From positions 1,430,259-1,494,258 of the forward strand of contig CAXAMN010003558.1 in the NCBI GenBank assembly GCA_963970005.1: a stretch of 64,000 bases of DNA, read 5' to 3'. This DNA comes from Durusdinium trenchii. Taxonomy: Eukaryota > Sar > Dinophyceae > Suessiales > Symbiodiniaceae. How positions within the stretch are numbered: position 1 is the stretch's first letter; each line of letters opens with the position of its first letter. A model generated the notes under the pieces. It saw only the letters and a program-made list of their open reading frames with translations. It searched no databases and was not told where the DNA came from. Shown piece by piece: positions 1 to 11,511 of this stretch. A program made the translations under genes and the position numbers.

Positions 1-305
1 GCCACCAATCAAAAAAACTTCACCCAACACACCAAGCCTCCAACCCCGAAGCTCCAACACCCATCAAGCCCCTCTCCCCTTGGTTCCCAAAAGCACCCCC
101 AAATCCTTCCCCCCAAAAAACATCCCATTGGCAGGCTGACCAGCTGATGGGTCAAGGGTGTGATTTCATGATGAAGAGAAATTGAAGGTCCCCCTCACCC
201 TTTCTACCCTCCCCCGAATTCAAGATGAAGGATTCATACTCCCTCTCTTGCACCCAAAACCGAACCTCTCTTCAGACCCATCTATTACTCCCAGGGCGTG
301 CACGG

Positions 306-2820
306 ATGGAGAACCGCCCGGTACGATTGAAGCTGGCTGAGCTGCAACAGTTGCGGGTCACCGAGCTGAAGCGTTTGATGAAAGCCTTGCAGGTCTCTCC
401 TGACGGACTCCTGGAGGGACGACTCTGAGAGGGAGGCAAAATGGAGACTGGAGGGGACCAGAAAGGACCGGAATGCTAAGATATGTTTGAGATATGAGTC
501 TTGTTTCTTCTGTTTGGGGTGGGATTTTTATGAGGTGTCGGGGGTGATGATGAAAGGATTTGGATGACATGTTTCTTGAGAACATGGATCTGTCAGGTGC
601 AATAAATTGATGCAGGACAGAAAACAAAGCAACGGGAAACACCATTGCACCATGGGTTGCAATTAGGCTAAGCGCATGGGAACAAAGCCCAAATGGGTGA
701 TAATGGTGGAACATGAATGAAACAACTGGGGGCAACATGAGGGAACATGACTAAACGTCGAAACAACCGGGAAACCTAGTGACACGAGGATCCCCTTCTT
801 CTTTGCTTTTTTGTTCTCTACATGCTCTTCTTTTCAGTTGCCTGTTTTCCTCGTCTTCCCCTAAGATTCCGATATCCACAGACCTCTGGCGCCAGCCGGC
901 CTGGTGGAGGGGCCCGGTCTGCTCTCGGCCGGAAGGGACTGAAAGAAGCACTTTTGGGCGGATCTGAGGATGCCTCGAAAAAGCCGAGCTGGTGCGCCGA
1001 CTGCAAGGGGCGTCAGATGTGGTGCTTGAGGAGGAGAATGCGCAACGCTACAGCAAGGAGAATGGGCGAGTTCTGCACGTTTCATTCACCGCTGCGCGCA
1101 GAAAAGATCACGTGACCGAGGTGAGACCAATTGGAAAAGGGGCAGGCATCTTGGAGCGAGTTCTGAATTGATCCAAAGTTGGTCGATGTGTTCCCCGGTT
1201 GTTTGAAGCGCCTTGCATCCACATCATCGTTCGAGGGACTTTCGGCTGCGCTTTGTGGATATGTCATCCAAATGGATGTCGACCCATGAACATCCAGCTC
1301 CCAGTAGTATCCAGCGGAACAACAACAACAACAACAACTACTACTACTACTACTACAACTACTACTATACTACTACTAGTACTAGTATTAGTACTAGTAC
1401 TAGTACTAGTACTAGTACTAGTACTAGTACTTGCACTTAGTACTATACATGGAATTGCTTTTTGTTTTTCCATGTTCAGTTTGCACTCCACCCCTCACTA
1501 AGCTTTGTGCGCACCATGTGTATCAGACATGCCGCCCAGCCCACGCCCAACGCCCACTCCGTTCAGAAACGGCTGAACGGCGCCAGGAGGAGCTCGAAGA
1601 CCTGCCGTTGCTTCTGTTGCGAAACCTCCTGGAGCGTCATCAGGTGCCGAACCGCATGTCCTTCAGTGGCGAGGAGTCACCGAAGACGAGGTCAGAGCGC
1701 GCTCTACGAGCGCGAGACGAGCTTTAGCCATGCGGAATTCCGGAGACCCACGGAGACCCACGGTATTTGGTCTGAGACATTCCTGATCACTTTGGCATAC
1801 TCATTTTCATGACGTGGGTAAATATGTGGGATCGGTAAACAGCAAATGAACTTACCATCCAAAGATTCATATAATCCAGAAGGTTTGGTCATGTTGTCAC
1901 TTAGGGCTCCAGGCCAATGGGGCCTTTTCGGAACATGGGGAGGTGCATCGGGGGTCCAGCGATCGATTCTGATTGTTTACGTTTTCATGAGAAAAGACGA
2001 CCAAGGTTCGAGTTGTGAAGCTCTGTGAACCTTTAGCTTGTTAAGATCTTCCATCCATTCACTGAGCGGTGGTTTCAATTAAACTATATTCCTATTTTCA
2101 ACCTTTACTTGGCATCATTGAACCCACTGACTCATATTTTTGAATTGAAACATATTGAAACCACCCACCAAGCAGTTCACTTCCGGAATCTCTTCGAAGA
2201 AAGGACGCGGATCCAAACAGACTCGTTCGAAACACGTCGAGGATCCAAACGTCCCAACCGAGCCGCAGGAGCGCTCCTGGGCCTTGGCGTCCTTCGCGGC
2301 GGCGGGTTGGATCGATGCGAAGACGGAGCAGAAGGAGGGCGGAGCCGACGGAGTGGCGTCCAGGAAAGAGGTGAAGGAGACGGAGGTGAAGGAGAGAGTG
2401 GATTCAGTTCAGAAAGTGGAGAGATCATGAGAATACATAGAAGAGAACTGTGAGCAAGGACGCTACTAGGGGCTCCTGGCATCGCTACTAGGAGCAAGGA
2501 CGCAGTGAAGACTATAAAGATTGAGGCAACTCTGGGAAGCATGTTGGTTCTCTTCAACTACATTCTGGATCACTCAAACTGCATGGTTCCTTTTTTCCCC
2601 AGCCCCTTAGTATTCCTTTGTCAGTCCCTTTGTTTGTGATCAAAATCATCCACTTGGAGTGGAAAACATCGGCAGGAGCAGAAGGAAGAGACTGGTCCTG
2701 CCGTCGATGAAGCCGGTCCCGCGGGACCCGCAGAGACGGTGTCGGAGGCGGCGAAGAAAGAGGAAGAAGTGGGTGGCTCGACTCAAGTTGAAAGTTCAAT
2801 TTGTGAGAGGAGCACCTGTT
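306..2820 (+). CDS. Multi-exon gene with SAP-like helical domain (5' part)
   Basis: Exon 1 (ATG 306, to about 405) encodes a basic leader and RVTELKRLMKALQVSPDG. Exon 2 (969-1120) continues in frame with CLEKAELVRRLQG when GAC-G is joined to GA-TGC. Together they make a helix-turn-helix of the SAP / MANF-C-terminal type (ELKxLM...GxxLEKAELVxxL). Exon 2 goes on to a charged segment (LEEENAQRYSKENGR) and ends before a good GTGAGA donor. A later exon (about 1567-1690) carries LPLLLLRNLLERHQVP, which may be a second helical repeat. Acidic/lysine-rich stretches at about 2171-2430 (KEVKETEVKERVDS) and 2680-2800 (AETVSEAAKKEEEVGG) look like disordered coding exons of the same gene. The exon 1 donor appears to be GA rather than GT. 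Function inferred only: nucleic-acid or protein binding. The join of exons 2 and 3 is not in simple phase, so an exon may be missing. Confidence 0.5.
2461..2505. repeat. Dispersed CTACTAGGGGCTCCTGG repeat, single copy
   Basis: One unit of CTACTAGGGGCTCCTGGC followed by ATCGCTACTAGGAGCAAGGACG. The same unit recurs at 7,196-7,407, 44,425-44,505 and 46,905-46,938, and in degenerate form at 15,855-15,955. Confidence 0.8.
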
Positions 2821-2829
2821 TTTGTTGTG

Positions 2830-4550
2830 ACTGTTGTCTTCAAATGGATATCAAGATGATTCGATGATGGCCTAAGATTGTGTTTCAGAATGATTGACTG
2901 TCATGTGACTGGTGGCCGTTCTCATCACCTTGGCTTGCCTACAGTAGGAGGACAGAAGCTGTCATACTGGTATTCTTGACTGTCCTCACACGTACCTTTT
3001 GACCCTTGTTCTTTTTGCTTCAAAAGGGGTTTCTAACTAAACCACTATATTATATAGATCTATATATATAGTTATAAGTTATAGGACATATATATATATA
3101 TTATATGCTTACAATGGCTTTATATAAGACTAACGCTCATATGGACAGCCAAGCCAAATATGTTTAAATCGTGTGTATCTAAGGGTCGATCTGGGAGGTC
3201 TCACTATTTCATACTATTTTTCTATTACACACCCACATTTGGACCCTGCAATGTACTCTTGTTTTTGCTGGACTAGTATTCTTTGGGCTGAGTACTCTTT
3301 TCTTGGGCCGCGCAACTATTGGCACAGATCAAGGAGCGGTCAAGGTCAAACCTTCCTATGTTGGTCAAACCTTCAACATACCACCCGAGGCCCCGTGCGC
3401 CCGCGCCCCGCGCGCCCGGCGGGCCCGGCGCCGGCGCAGCGGCGCCCCGCGCGGAGCCGAAGCTCCGCGGGGCTGGGCGGATAGGGCTGTGAGGCCATGG
3501 ACCGTCGGGTGCGAGTGGACAAGGGCGAAAAGGGCCGTAAAGTGTTCTCAACTCAAGACGCTTGGTTTGGAGTGATTTTTGGATGACGGATTGTTGAACC
3601 CAGTTCTTCGAGTGTTGCATTTGGTGTCGAAAGCTTTTTTGGAGTGTTGTCGAAGTATTCAGTAGCGGCAACAATCATTGGCTTGCTCAAAACAAACAAA
3701 GGACTGACCTTGCCAGTCATGCTCCAAGGTAGTCTTGACACAACACCATGCTTCTCAGGTCCAGCAAACTATATAGACGCAATATGTTTGTCCATCAAAT
3801 TCATTCAAATTCCATTTCCATTGTTGCATTTTAAGGGGGTTTCAAAGTACATTGCTCAGACTGTGACCCATGCTGCGCGCTTTCCACTGGCAGAGTTCAC
3901 CTTCGGCACAGAACTCGATTTCGTGGGTCGATTCCCCAAAGGTCGAATGTTCGGTCCCTTCGGCCTTCGAGTCTTCGGTGGCTCTCGAGTATCCATTGGG
4001 CATGGAGAGCGTGCTGTAGAAGTGAACAGACATGTTCCAATGCTTGATCTCCATGCTTCATTCAATTCAGATGGCACTGGTTTGGATCCAGTGACGACCG
4101 AGTTCGACCTTGCAAGTGGGGTTTTCAGGGTTCTGTGCCAAGTCTAGAGGTGTGGGACATAGCAATTTCAGAATATTCCATGAAATTCCTCTGACACTTT
4201 CCTGGGTGGAAAAACCGCTCGAATTGTATAATTATCTATAACTAATTATTGTTTGCTGCTACAACCGTCTCCAACATACACACAAACACACATCCCAAAC
4301 CGTCCAGCTCTGGCTGGCTTCCAGAGTGTTTAGCTGCATGGACTGTTTAATTGAGATATATTGAGAATTATTGAGATATACAATATACGTATATATATAT
4401 ATTATATATATTATACTTTTGACGTGGACTTTTTCTCGGGTGATGACTATCACTGCCGTAGACCGGCCATGCGCCTGCATTCTCCCACTGGTATGGGGTC
4501 GATTGTCCCACACCTTTGGCACCAGTCCGTATCCTTTGTTTCAAAAGGAC
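2830..4550. other. Mostly non-coding stretch with AT microsatellite and GC-rich hairpin
   Basis: Contains an AT-rich microsatellite (about 3,050-3,110) and a very GC-rich block (3,390-3,480) with a stem GCGGAGC / GCTCCGC at 3,451-3,457 and 3,462-3,468 around a CGAA loop. A 167-codon open frame at 3,644-4,147 has no recognisable domain and mixed codon use; I do not call it a gene. Confidence 0.5.
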
Positions 4551-4559
4551 GCCAGGCAG

Positions 4560-4680
4560 ACTCGACCCAATTCCTCCGTTTTTCGGCGAGTCCGACCCTG
4601 ACGCCCAGCTGAAGGCTGGCCCCAGAGGGAAGTGGACCCTTCCGAAAGCTAAGATGGACCGGTCTTGGAAGACAACATGA
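4560..4680 (+). CDS. Terminal exon of an unknown gene
   Basis: Opens after a CAG acceptor (4,557-4,559) and reads in one frame to TGA at 4,678-4,680. It encodes LDPIPPFFGESDPDAQLKAG followed by a Lys/Trp-rich C-terminus (GKWTLPKAKMDRSWKTT). The third codon positions are G/C-rich, as in the other exons here. Upstream exons were not found. Family not recognised. Confidence 0.45.
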
Positions 4681-5111
4681 CTAGGGCAGTGACTAGGTCG
4701 AGTCTAGTCTCTCACATCCTGCAATGCCGTTTAGGCATGTGTGGTCGACTCTTAAGCTTTAGAGTGGTTTGACGTTTTAGCTGGAGTAAACCTGAAAGAT
4801 GATGGGCCAAAGTACCTGTTTCAAGCCAACGATAGTATGTTGTCCATATTGGCCTGCGGGAGGATCCATGCGCACGCGTTCGGCGGCTTACAAAAGTCAG
4901 CGATTGCGAGTCGAGTTGAGCAGATAGGGCGGGGTGAAATGCGAATGATGAGGAAGCTGGTTGTGCGGCATTAGCTCATGGGAACTCCGCAGAAAACCTG
5001 ACCTTTGTATGATACTGGCCTTTGTATCGCCTCTCTTTGCACCACACTTGCGGAGAGAATGCCTTCTTGTTGATCGACCCGCACCGATCAGCGCACCGAT
5101 CACGTCTTCAG

Positions 5112-5318
5112 GCGGACGTGTACTTCTCGGAAGAGGAGGAGTTCTCGGAGTACGAGTGCGAAGGTTGCGGCTCAAAGAGCGTCCGGGTCCCGAGACTAAG
5201 TCCCGGGGGGATCTTCCAGACGCGCGGGGCCGGTTTTGGTCGGCTGAGACGGTCGGAGGGTGTGTTTGATGGGGATGAAATACTATCCGATGGGGGAGCA
5301 GTTGGAGCGTTTTCATGA
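5112..5318 (+). CDS. Acidic exon with CxxC, unknown gene
   Basis: Begins exactly after an AG acceptor (CTTCAG, ending 5,111). It reads ADVYFSEEEEFSEYECEGCG then SKSVRVPRLSPGG. The first about 35 codons look coding; the downstream reading to TGA at 5,318 is less certain and a donor may lie near 5,200. The CEGC pair could be half of a zinc ribbon, but no partner cysteines are visible. It may belong to the SAP-like gene upstream. Confidence 0.4.
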   Translation, partial: ADVYFSEEEEFSEYECEGCGSKSVRVPRLSPGGIFQTRGAGFGRLRRSEGVFDGDEILSDGGAVGAFS

Positions 5319-5319
5319 G

Positions 5320-7190
5320 TTGACCCAGAGCGCACTGGTTGGACAGTTGGAGCTACAGATGTTGTCGGCTTCAACATACTTTGTGTCATAATATTAAGAC
5401 CTGCCTATACTGAAGCACGGCTAAGTAGGGAAACTGCGGGTACGCAGTGTCCAAGGAACATCTATGACCAGCATTTGTGTACACACTGCTCACACTTGGG
5501 ATGCTGTTGGGAATCCCGTGCTCAACACCCATGTGCCCAACTGTGCCCAACACCTGGGAGCTGCCAGGTGAATGTCATGAAGAAGGCCGAAGACCGATGC
5601 TTCAAAGTCTACTGCAATGCCTGGAAACCAAGAGCCGTGCGCTCTGAATGCATGGCCATGGTGATCCATGGTGCCATGCTCAGAAGTTGGAAAAGCCATA
5701 TGAGTGGGGCCACTGGTCGATGTATTTTTACATAGAAAATGTTGTTTGTAACTGATGATAGATATTATATAGTAGATAGACAACTGATACCTTGAGTCTC
5801 CAATGACCCTTTTTAATTTGCCTTTCCAAGAAAAAGAGGTTTTTGAAAGAAAGCACTTTTTTTGGCATATATCACGAAATGTTCCTTTTTTGTTTGTGCC
5901 CTGTCAGATCCTCCTTAGACAGTGTCCTGAGACCTTTTTTCGGCGTCCAAAACGCGTCTTTTTGCGCCCAAAAGGCGTCTTTAAGCGTCCGTGTCGGACG
6001 CGTCCGGATGAAGATTCACTCTGCACCTTTTTTTGAGTCCTCATCTCTAAAAACGCGTTTTTCGAGCAAAAACGCAAAAATACTAGACCCGAAACAAAAA
6101 CGCAGAAAAAAAAGGTCTTTGGAGACTCAAGGTATATATATATATATTTACATATATTTTATATATATTTATGATGAATAATAGTGATATATATATATAG
6201 AGATAGGCCCTTTTTTATAGTTTTTAATTGAGATATAGATAGGCCCTTTTGGAAGTTCAAGGGAGCATGGGATCCCAATTGGTGGAACTCCAAGACGAGC
6301 GACCAGACTGATTGGTGTGGGACTTGCTCAAAGAGTTCGGTGTTTAACTTGAGGACCAACTGAAGACTTGAGGATCAACTTGGTTGATTGCTTTGCATAG
6401 ATCCCGCATCTCATCAAATGAATCGACCAACAGACTGGACCAATCCGGACGCCATTCAAACATCTCAAGGTGCAAGGCATGTCCCGGACATGCGGATCCC
6501 AAGGACTGTCCCTACGTCTCGGTGGCAGACATGAACAAGGAGGTTTGGCCGATCGGCGGTGGATCGGGAGAGATCTGGATCGATGGTCAATGGTCGAGGA
6601 GGTTTGGCCTGATAGGTCCAAAGGTTGAGACATAGGTCCCACAAACTCCGGATCGCTGGCCTTAAGTTCTTAGAGATGTCTCATGATGTCTCCCTCCATC
6701 TCCCTCAACTTGGCATTCTTGATGGTGAAGTTGTTCATGCGTATTGCATTTGGATGCACTTGGTGGGGCAACGGCAACAGCCATTCAGTGATGGTCTTAG
6801 CCTGACGTTTTTCTTCACTATCTAATTGGTGAGTTTCGATCTCCTCGGATACTTCATTCAGACGAACATTTTGCATAGCAACGAAAGCCAATCACATGGC
6901 ACAGCCACTGGACATTGTGGTTTTGCTTGCTTGAAGTTCATCAGCGGGCAGTTGGTTGTGACTGCAATTGATAGTTGAAAGGGTGTTTTGTCGATCGTGT
7001 GTCGACATGAAAGGAACCCTGGTGACAATTGCATTTCGAGAGTTCCTTTGATGGCACAAGGGCCCCCAATGTCGGTTGTTTACCTCCTCAGCTGTGCCAG
7101 TGCTAAAGACCCCTCTGAAACCACTCGAAAGATGCCGAGCCAAAAGACTGATCCGCTTGCCGGGAGTAGTTTGATCAGCATCCTGAAATG
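5320..7190. other. Long stretch with no gene I can support
   Basis: Holds AT microsatellites (about 6,132-6,205), a short repeated motif GATAGGCCCTTTT (near 6,203 and 6,237) and scattered short open frames of random composition. No domain or convincing exon seen. Confidence 0.5.
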
Positions 7191-7195
7191 CTGAG

Positions 7196-7407
7196 TGTGC
7201 TCCTGGCATCGCTACTAGGAACAAGGACGCACTAGGGGCTCCTGGCCTTACTAGGAACAGGAACGCTACTAGGGGCTCCTGGCATCGCTACTAGGAGCAA
7301 GGACGCTACTAGGGGCTCCTTACCTTACTACTAGGAACAGGAACGCTACTAGGGGCTCCTGGCATCGTTACTAGGAGCAGGGACGCTACTAGGGGCTCCT
7401 GGCCTCT
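7196..7407 (+). repeat. Tandem array of the CTACTAGGGGCTCCTGG repeat
   Basis: About five imperfect units of CTACTAGGGGCTCCTGGC plus a spacer (ATCGCTACTAGGAGCAAGGACG or CTTACTAGGAACAGGAACG). Unit length is about 40-45 bp. This is the largest cluster of the family in the window. Confidence 0.85.
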
Positions 7408-7590
7408 GATTGGTCGCCAGTCGCTTCTCAGTTGTTCACATGTGAGGCATAAGACCACTGCAGCCCTGGCACAGCTGCTTGGGTAATGTTCCAAAAACGA
7501 AAAACTGCATCTTATGTAGCCTCCGTAACGGTCCTAGAATGCAAGCACACAAAATTGCCAGCGCCAACAACAAATGCATCATTCATACCT

Positions 7591-7670
7591 GGACCATCCG
7601 ATGGGTGTCCTGGCTGGACTACCCTACACTACTTAGAATCTCCAGACAGGACACCCAGACAGGATGGTCC
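7591..7670. mobile_element. 80-bp foldback element, copy 1
   Basis: Starts with GGACCATC and ends with GATGGTCC, with inner arms GGGTGTCCTGG / CAGGACACCC around the core CTACCCTACACTA. A second copy with the same core and ends lies at 33,578-33,664. The structure is that of a tiny MITE or introner-like foldback; no coding capacity. Confidence 0.65.
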
Positions 7671-7726
7671 TGGTATTCATCATGATTCTATAGAATACAC
7701 ATCCTTTGCTAAACACCGCGTTTCTT

Positions 7727-7900
7727 CAGCGAGCTGATGTACCAACCGTCGATTGGTGCGCAACGCGCTGATCGCCGGGTTCCGGGTCACGCCGGGCGCG
7801 TTGGACACCAGGCTCCGTCGATCCGGCGTCAGCGCGAGATCGACGAGGCGGGTCATGGCCGAGGGTGGAGGGACTGGGAGGGAGTCGTGGGTTGTGGGAG
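7727..7900 (+). CDS. Possible GC-rich exon, unknown
   Basis: After a TTCTTCAG acceptor the + strand reads ELMYQPSIGAQRADRR then an Arg/Gly/His-rich run. Two other frames, including one on the - strand, are also open here, so the frame is not secure. No domain recognised. Confidence 0.25.
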
Positions 7901-8236
7901 CCTGGAGGGGCTTAAGGGGAGGTCTTAAGGGAGGTCTTAAGGAGTCAACTCCTCCGTGGTCAACCTTCCAGGTTTCCATAGGGTCTGGTGCCATGACCGG
8001 TGAACCCATGCGCGGATTGGCGGTGATGGGGATTGGGGGCTTGACTCGATAGAATCAAGAAACGATGACTTCATGGCGCCCCTTGGCGTGGATGAGCATG
8101 TTCCGAACTAACAAATAGGTGGTGAACTCCACTTCCATGATATTCCAAGTATATTATTGGTATACCATTGCATACCTGATTTTGGAGCCACTGCGATGTG
8201 GGTGTGGGTTGAAAGAGTACACAGACCCTCCAACCA

Positions 8237-8698
8237 ATGGGCTTTAGTTTGTTCTGCATGTCTTTTTGGCATGGTTTTGTTAGGTTGGTGAACTGGGGAT
8301 CCCCGGATTGTTGTAACATACTCATGTTGAATCATGTTGAAGCACAAGCTGGTCGGGTTTCTTTGCGTTTGTCTCTCAAGGTTCAGCTCAAGCACACTGC
8401 CCAAAAACTTGCATTCCGAGACCTGGCAAAGATGTTGGCCCTTCTGAGCATTGCAGCTGTCGTTTCAACCGTCCTGCTCTTGCTATTCTTCCGCAGGGTG
8501 CAACGGCCTGTTGCGGTGAAGGCTCAGGTCAAAAGCACCATGCAACTCTTAAAGACCGAGGACTGCGCAAATGCTTTGGAGCTAGGGACAGCCACCCTCA
8601 GCATGGCGAACAAGTTCCGGATGGACTACTGGGCACTCCCTTTGCGGCAGCTGTCAGCTTTCTCACAAAGGTCAGTGACAGAAGGATCTGCAGTCTGA
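8237..8698 (+). CDS. Putative single-pass membrane protein exon
   Basis: A 153-codon open frame. The ATG at about 8,431 would give MLALLSIAAVVSTVLLLLFF, a clear transmembrane segment, followed by basic RRVQRP (cytoplasmic side expected) and a mixed-charge soluble part to the stop at 8,696-8,698. The part before codon 65 is less gene-like, so the true start or an acceptor may lie near the membrane segment. Family not recognised. It precedes the coiled-coil exon at 9.7 kb on the same strand, but linkage is unproven. Confidence 0.4.
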   Translation: MGFSLFCMSFWHGFVRLVNWGSPDCCNILMLNHVEAQAGRVSLRLSLKVQLKHTAQKLAFRDLAKMLALLSIAAVVSTVLLLLFFRRVQRPVAVKAQVKSTMQLLKTEDCANALELGTATLSMANKFRMDYWALPLRQLSAFSQRSVTEGSAV

Positions 8699-9686
8699 GG
8701 TTTCACTTGGGCAAGTCTTCCACAGGGCTCATCCCTTGACCTATTGGTCAAGGGCTTTTAGTCGATTTTCATGACCCTTTACAAGGCAAAGGGGACTTAG
8801 GCCAGATTATCTTCGGTGGCACGCCCTTCGATTTGTACAGCTTTGAGGGGAAAGCACCATTTTCAGTGCCTTCCAGTGGCACTCCAGGATCAGTTGGCAC
8901 CAGTTGCCAAGAGCGGCCGTTAAAAAAAGAAAAACACACAAGACTTTTCAGGGAGGTGTTCCTAGATCAGGGGTTGGCGACCACATGTGGCTGCGTTTGT
9001 GTGGCCTCGCCAGCACCGAAGACCCAATGATCTGCTGGACGGCACCTGTGCCTTCTGTCTGGTGGACGGTGGACATCTTTTTGAACGGAGTCTCAACCGC
9101 CAAAAGCACCAGCAGAAGCCTGCCCTTGAAAAATAGAAACATGATTGGCGAATCTCCTGGCCTTGAAGACAGGTAAATTTGCTGGAAACATTACGAGGCC
9201 AACGTTTTTGGGAAGACCACAGGACGGCGGATTCGAAATACCGCTGGAAAAGACGACCCCCACAGAAGCAGGGGCCAAACCAAGAATAAAAAAACATCGG
9301 AAAAGACATGTTTGGTAACTCTTCCAGTTCAGTACCTCACAATGTCACAAAGAGTTACTGAACATTGTTGATGTTCCATTTTGCGTATTTGCTTCAGACT
9401 TGGCCTGTGTTTATTTTTATTATTTTTTGAGGTGCCGTCATCTCACTGGTTGACAAGGTCACTAGGCTTTATAGTGGAGGTTTTGAGTGCACGGAAAGAA
9501 CAGAACCAGAAGACTATCCGAGATGACAATTCTTCCACGGAAAAAAAGACGTGTTCCTTTGAGAGAATTTGAGAGACTTTGACAGGATGGTTCTGGCGAA
9601 GACTCTGTGTTCAACCTGAAAAAGCAGTGGTTCTCCTCTTATTTCGATCAACCTTCAATCACCTGAATCACTGATGGGTCCGCCCA

Positions 9687-10299
9687 CGGAAGGCCCGCGC
9701 ACGGAAGAAGAAGGAGAAAGAACAGAAGAAGTTGGCGGAGAAGCTGGCCATTGAGGAGAGGCGGAGCACACATAGAAGCAACATGAAGCAACATAAGTTA
9801 AGAGCGATGACATTAAAGTATTGTCTTCCTCTACGATATGTTGTATCTTCTGATATACAAGGAAGGTCATGAACATTCCGTGCTCTCCGTGTTTGAGAGG
9901 CCAGTCGTCCATTCCGGGTTCAAAAGCCCGCGTGACCAAGTCCAAACCCCCTGGTCAACCCCCTGGTCATGCGCCAATTCGGCTCGGACCCTCCGTAAAA
10001 TGTCCAGAACACCTGGAGTTTGGCCCGTCTTTTTGAAAACACCTTGAGCGGGTGGCATCCACTCGATGGGGCCCATGGTGCTCACATGTGTTCACAAAAA
10101 GTGCATCCTTCTCTTCGACCAGCATCGTCATATGACGTAATCGTCGATGTCCTGGACCTGTTTGGTGCACAGATGTTCACATCTCTCCGTCTCTTGGTGA
10201 AAGTGTTTGAACATGGTTTGAACGTCTTTTTTGTCGGCACAAGCAGATGCGCAGGACAAGGTCCCGGTGGATCTGGCCGAGTTGGAAGAGGTGGATTGA
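9687..10299 (+). CDS. 3' end of a coiled-coil gene (two exons)
   Basis: Exon a (about 9,687-9,768) reads RKARARKKKEKEQKKLAEKL then AIEERRS, a highly charged helix. Exon b begins after a CAG acceptor (10,244-10,246) and encodes DAQDKVPVDLAELEEVD, ending at TGA 10,297-10,299. A perfect 9-bp GC hairpin starts one base after the stop. The short acidic tail after a basic coiled coil suggests a nucleolar or splicing-type protein, but that is inference. Exon a to exon b phase was not proven. Confidence 0.45.
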
Positions 10300-10322
10300 G
10301 CGCGGAGCATGGAGCTCCGCGC
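10300..10322 (+). other. GC-rich hairpin right after a stop codon
   Basis: GCGCGGAGC (10,300-10,308) pairs perfectly with GCTCCGCGC (10,314-10,322) around a 5-nt loop. It begins immediately after the TGA of the preceding exon, so it would sit at the start of the 3' UTR. Confidence 0.7.
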
Positions 10323-10324
10323 GT

Positions 10325-11510
10325 TCCAAACGGGCGGAACATGGTCTGATCGGCTGTGGGGACGGATAGACTGGGTCAGACATTCTAGAGATCATTCATG
10401 AGCAATCAAGTTGCTGGGTCGCTCAAGGACCTGCAGAAAGAATGCCTTTTTTAATGCCCTCTTTGTTTATATTGTAAAACAGATAATTTTCCATGACTGG
10501 GTCAGTCTCTGTCTAGACAAGAACGCGGCCATAGAACCGAACGCGTAGGTCCAAGGTCCGCGGCGCGCCATGCGTAAACCGCGCCATGCGCATCCTTATT
10601 TTCCTCAAATCGCAGGGCATAGGGACCCTGTGGTTCGATGTTGGTGCGTCCGCGTACCGAATGCGTACCGCACGCTTCTTGGAGCCTGGCACAAAAAGAC
10701 CGTGGCCTTTTGATCAGGGAGCGTTGAAATCTTGATGCTTGGAATGATATGAATGGATCCCTGAGCTCAGAGTCGCTGAGCTGCTGTTTTTGTTGTTATT
10801 TTGGACAGGTCTCACAAGCTCAGTGGGCAGACTATACATATTATAGTAAACAGATAGCAGATAGAATTAGAACAAACACAATTACTTGCAGATAGAATAC
10901 GCTCAGATAGTGATTTTGGACAAAATGATACATAGAATATGGAAAACAGTCACTCGGACATAGAATATGGCAAGCACTGGCCAATTCTTGACCTTGACCT
11001 TGATTTCGATCTTCAAAGTTGCGCATTAATTTCTAATTGCCATTCCACACCCATCCTATGATATCCTATGTGCATTTGCAGTTGGAATGTAGTGACGTGA
11101 TGCATAGAGGTATCCCAAAAAATATGACTAATTATGGTTTTGGTTCCAACTGCGGGCTCTCTACAAAAACATGTCAATGTATATAACATGTATCTATCTA
11201 ATGTCTATCTATATATATATATATTGAATCAATCTTGGCACTCAAACTTAGACCTTTTTTGAGTCTACATCTGAGTGCCTGTCAATGACGCCCACCATAC
11301 CCTTGTAAGATCCTGTCAGGTCGGACCAAGTCTGTATATCTTAACCAGCGTCAAGTGGATCGTGCGTGCTGTTCTCCGTGAGCATTTCGGATTGCATCTC
11401 CGCTGCGCCATCGCGGCGGGGCGTGAGGGGCGGGGACCAGGGAGCCAGGCGGGGCCTTGGGTCATCAAGAGACTGGACAATGGCGGGAGAGACCAACACT
11501 AAAGACTGGA
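10325..11510. other. Intergenic or intronic stretch
   Basis: Low-complexity AT tract near 11,210 and no supported exon. A GC-rich run at 11,360-11,500 (reading CAIAAGREGRGPGSQAG) could be coding but has no recognisable feature. Confidence 0.4.
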
Positions 11511-11511
11511 C

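Noticed and set aside
1318..1440. TAC/TAG array as a regulatory palindrome
   Set aside because: Simple ACTAGT/ACT microsatellite.
3644..4147. 167-codon open frame as a gene
   Set aside because: No domain, no clear start or acceptor, and mixed codon use; the - strand is also open.
7196..7407. CRISPR-like array
   Set aside because: Repeats are degenerate, spacers are repeats too, and the context is eukaryotic.
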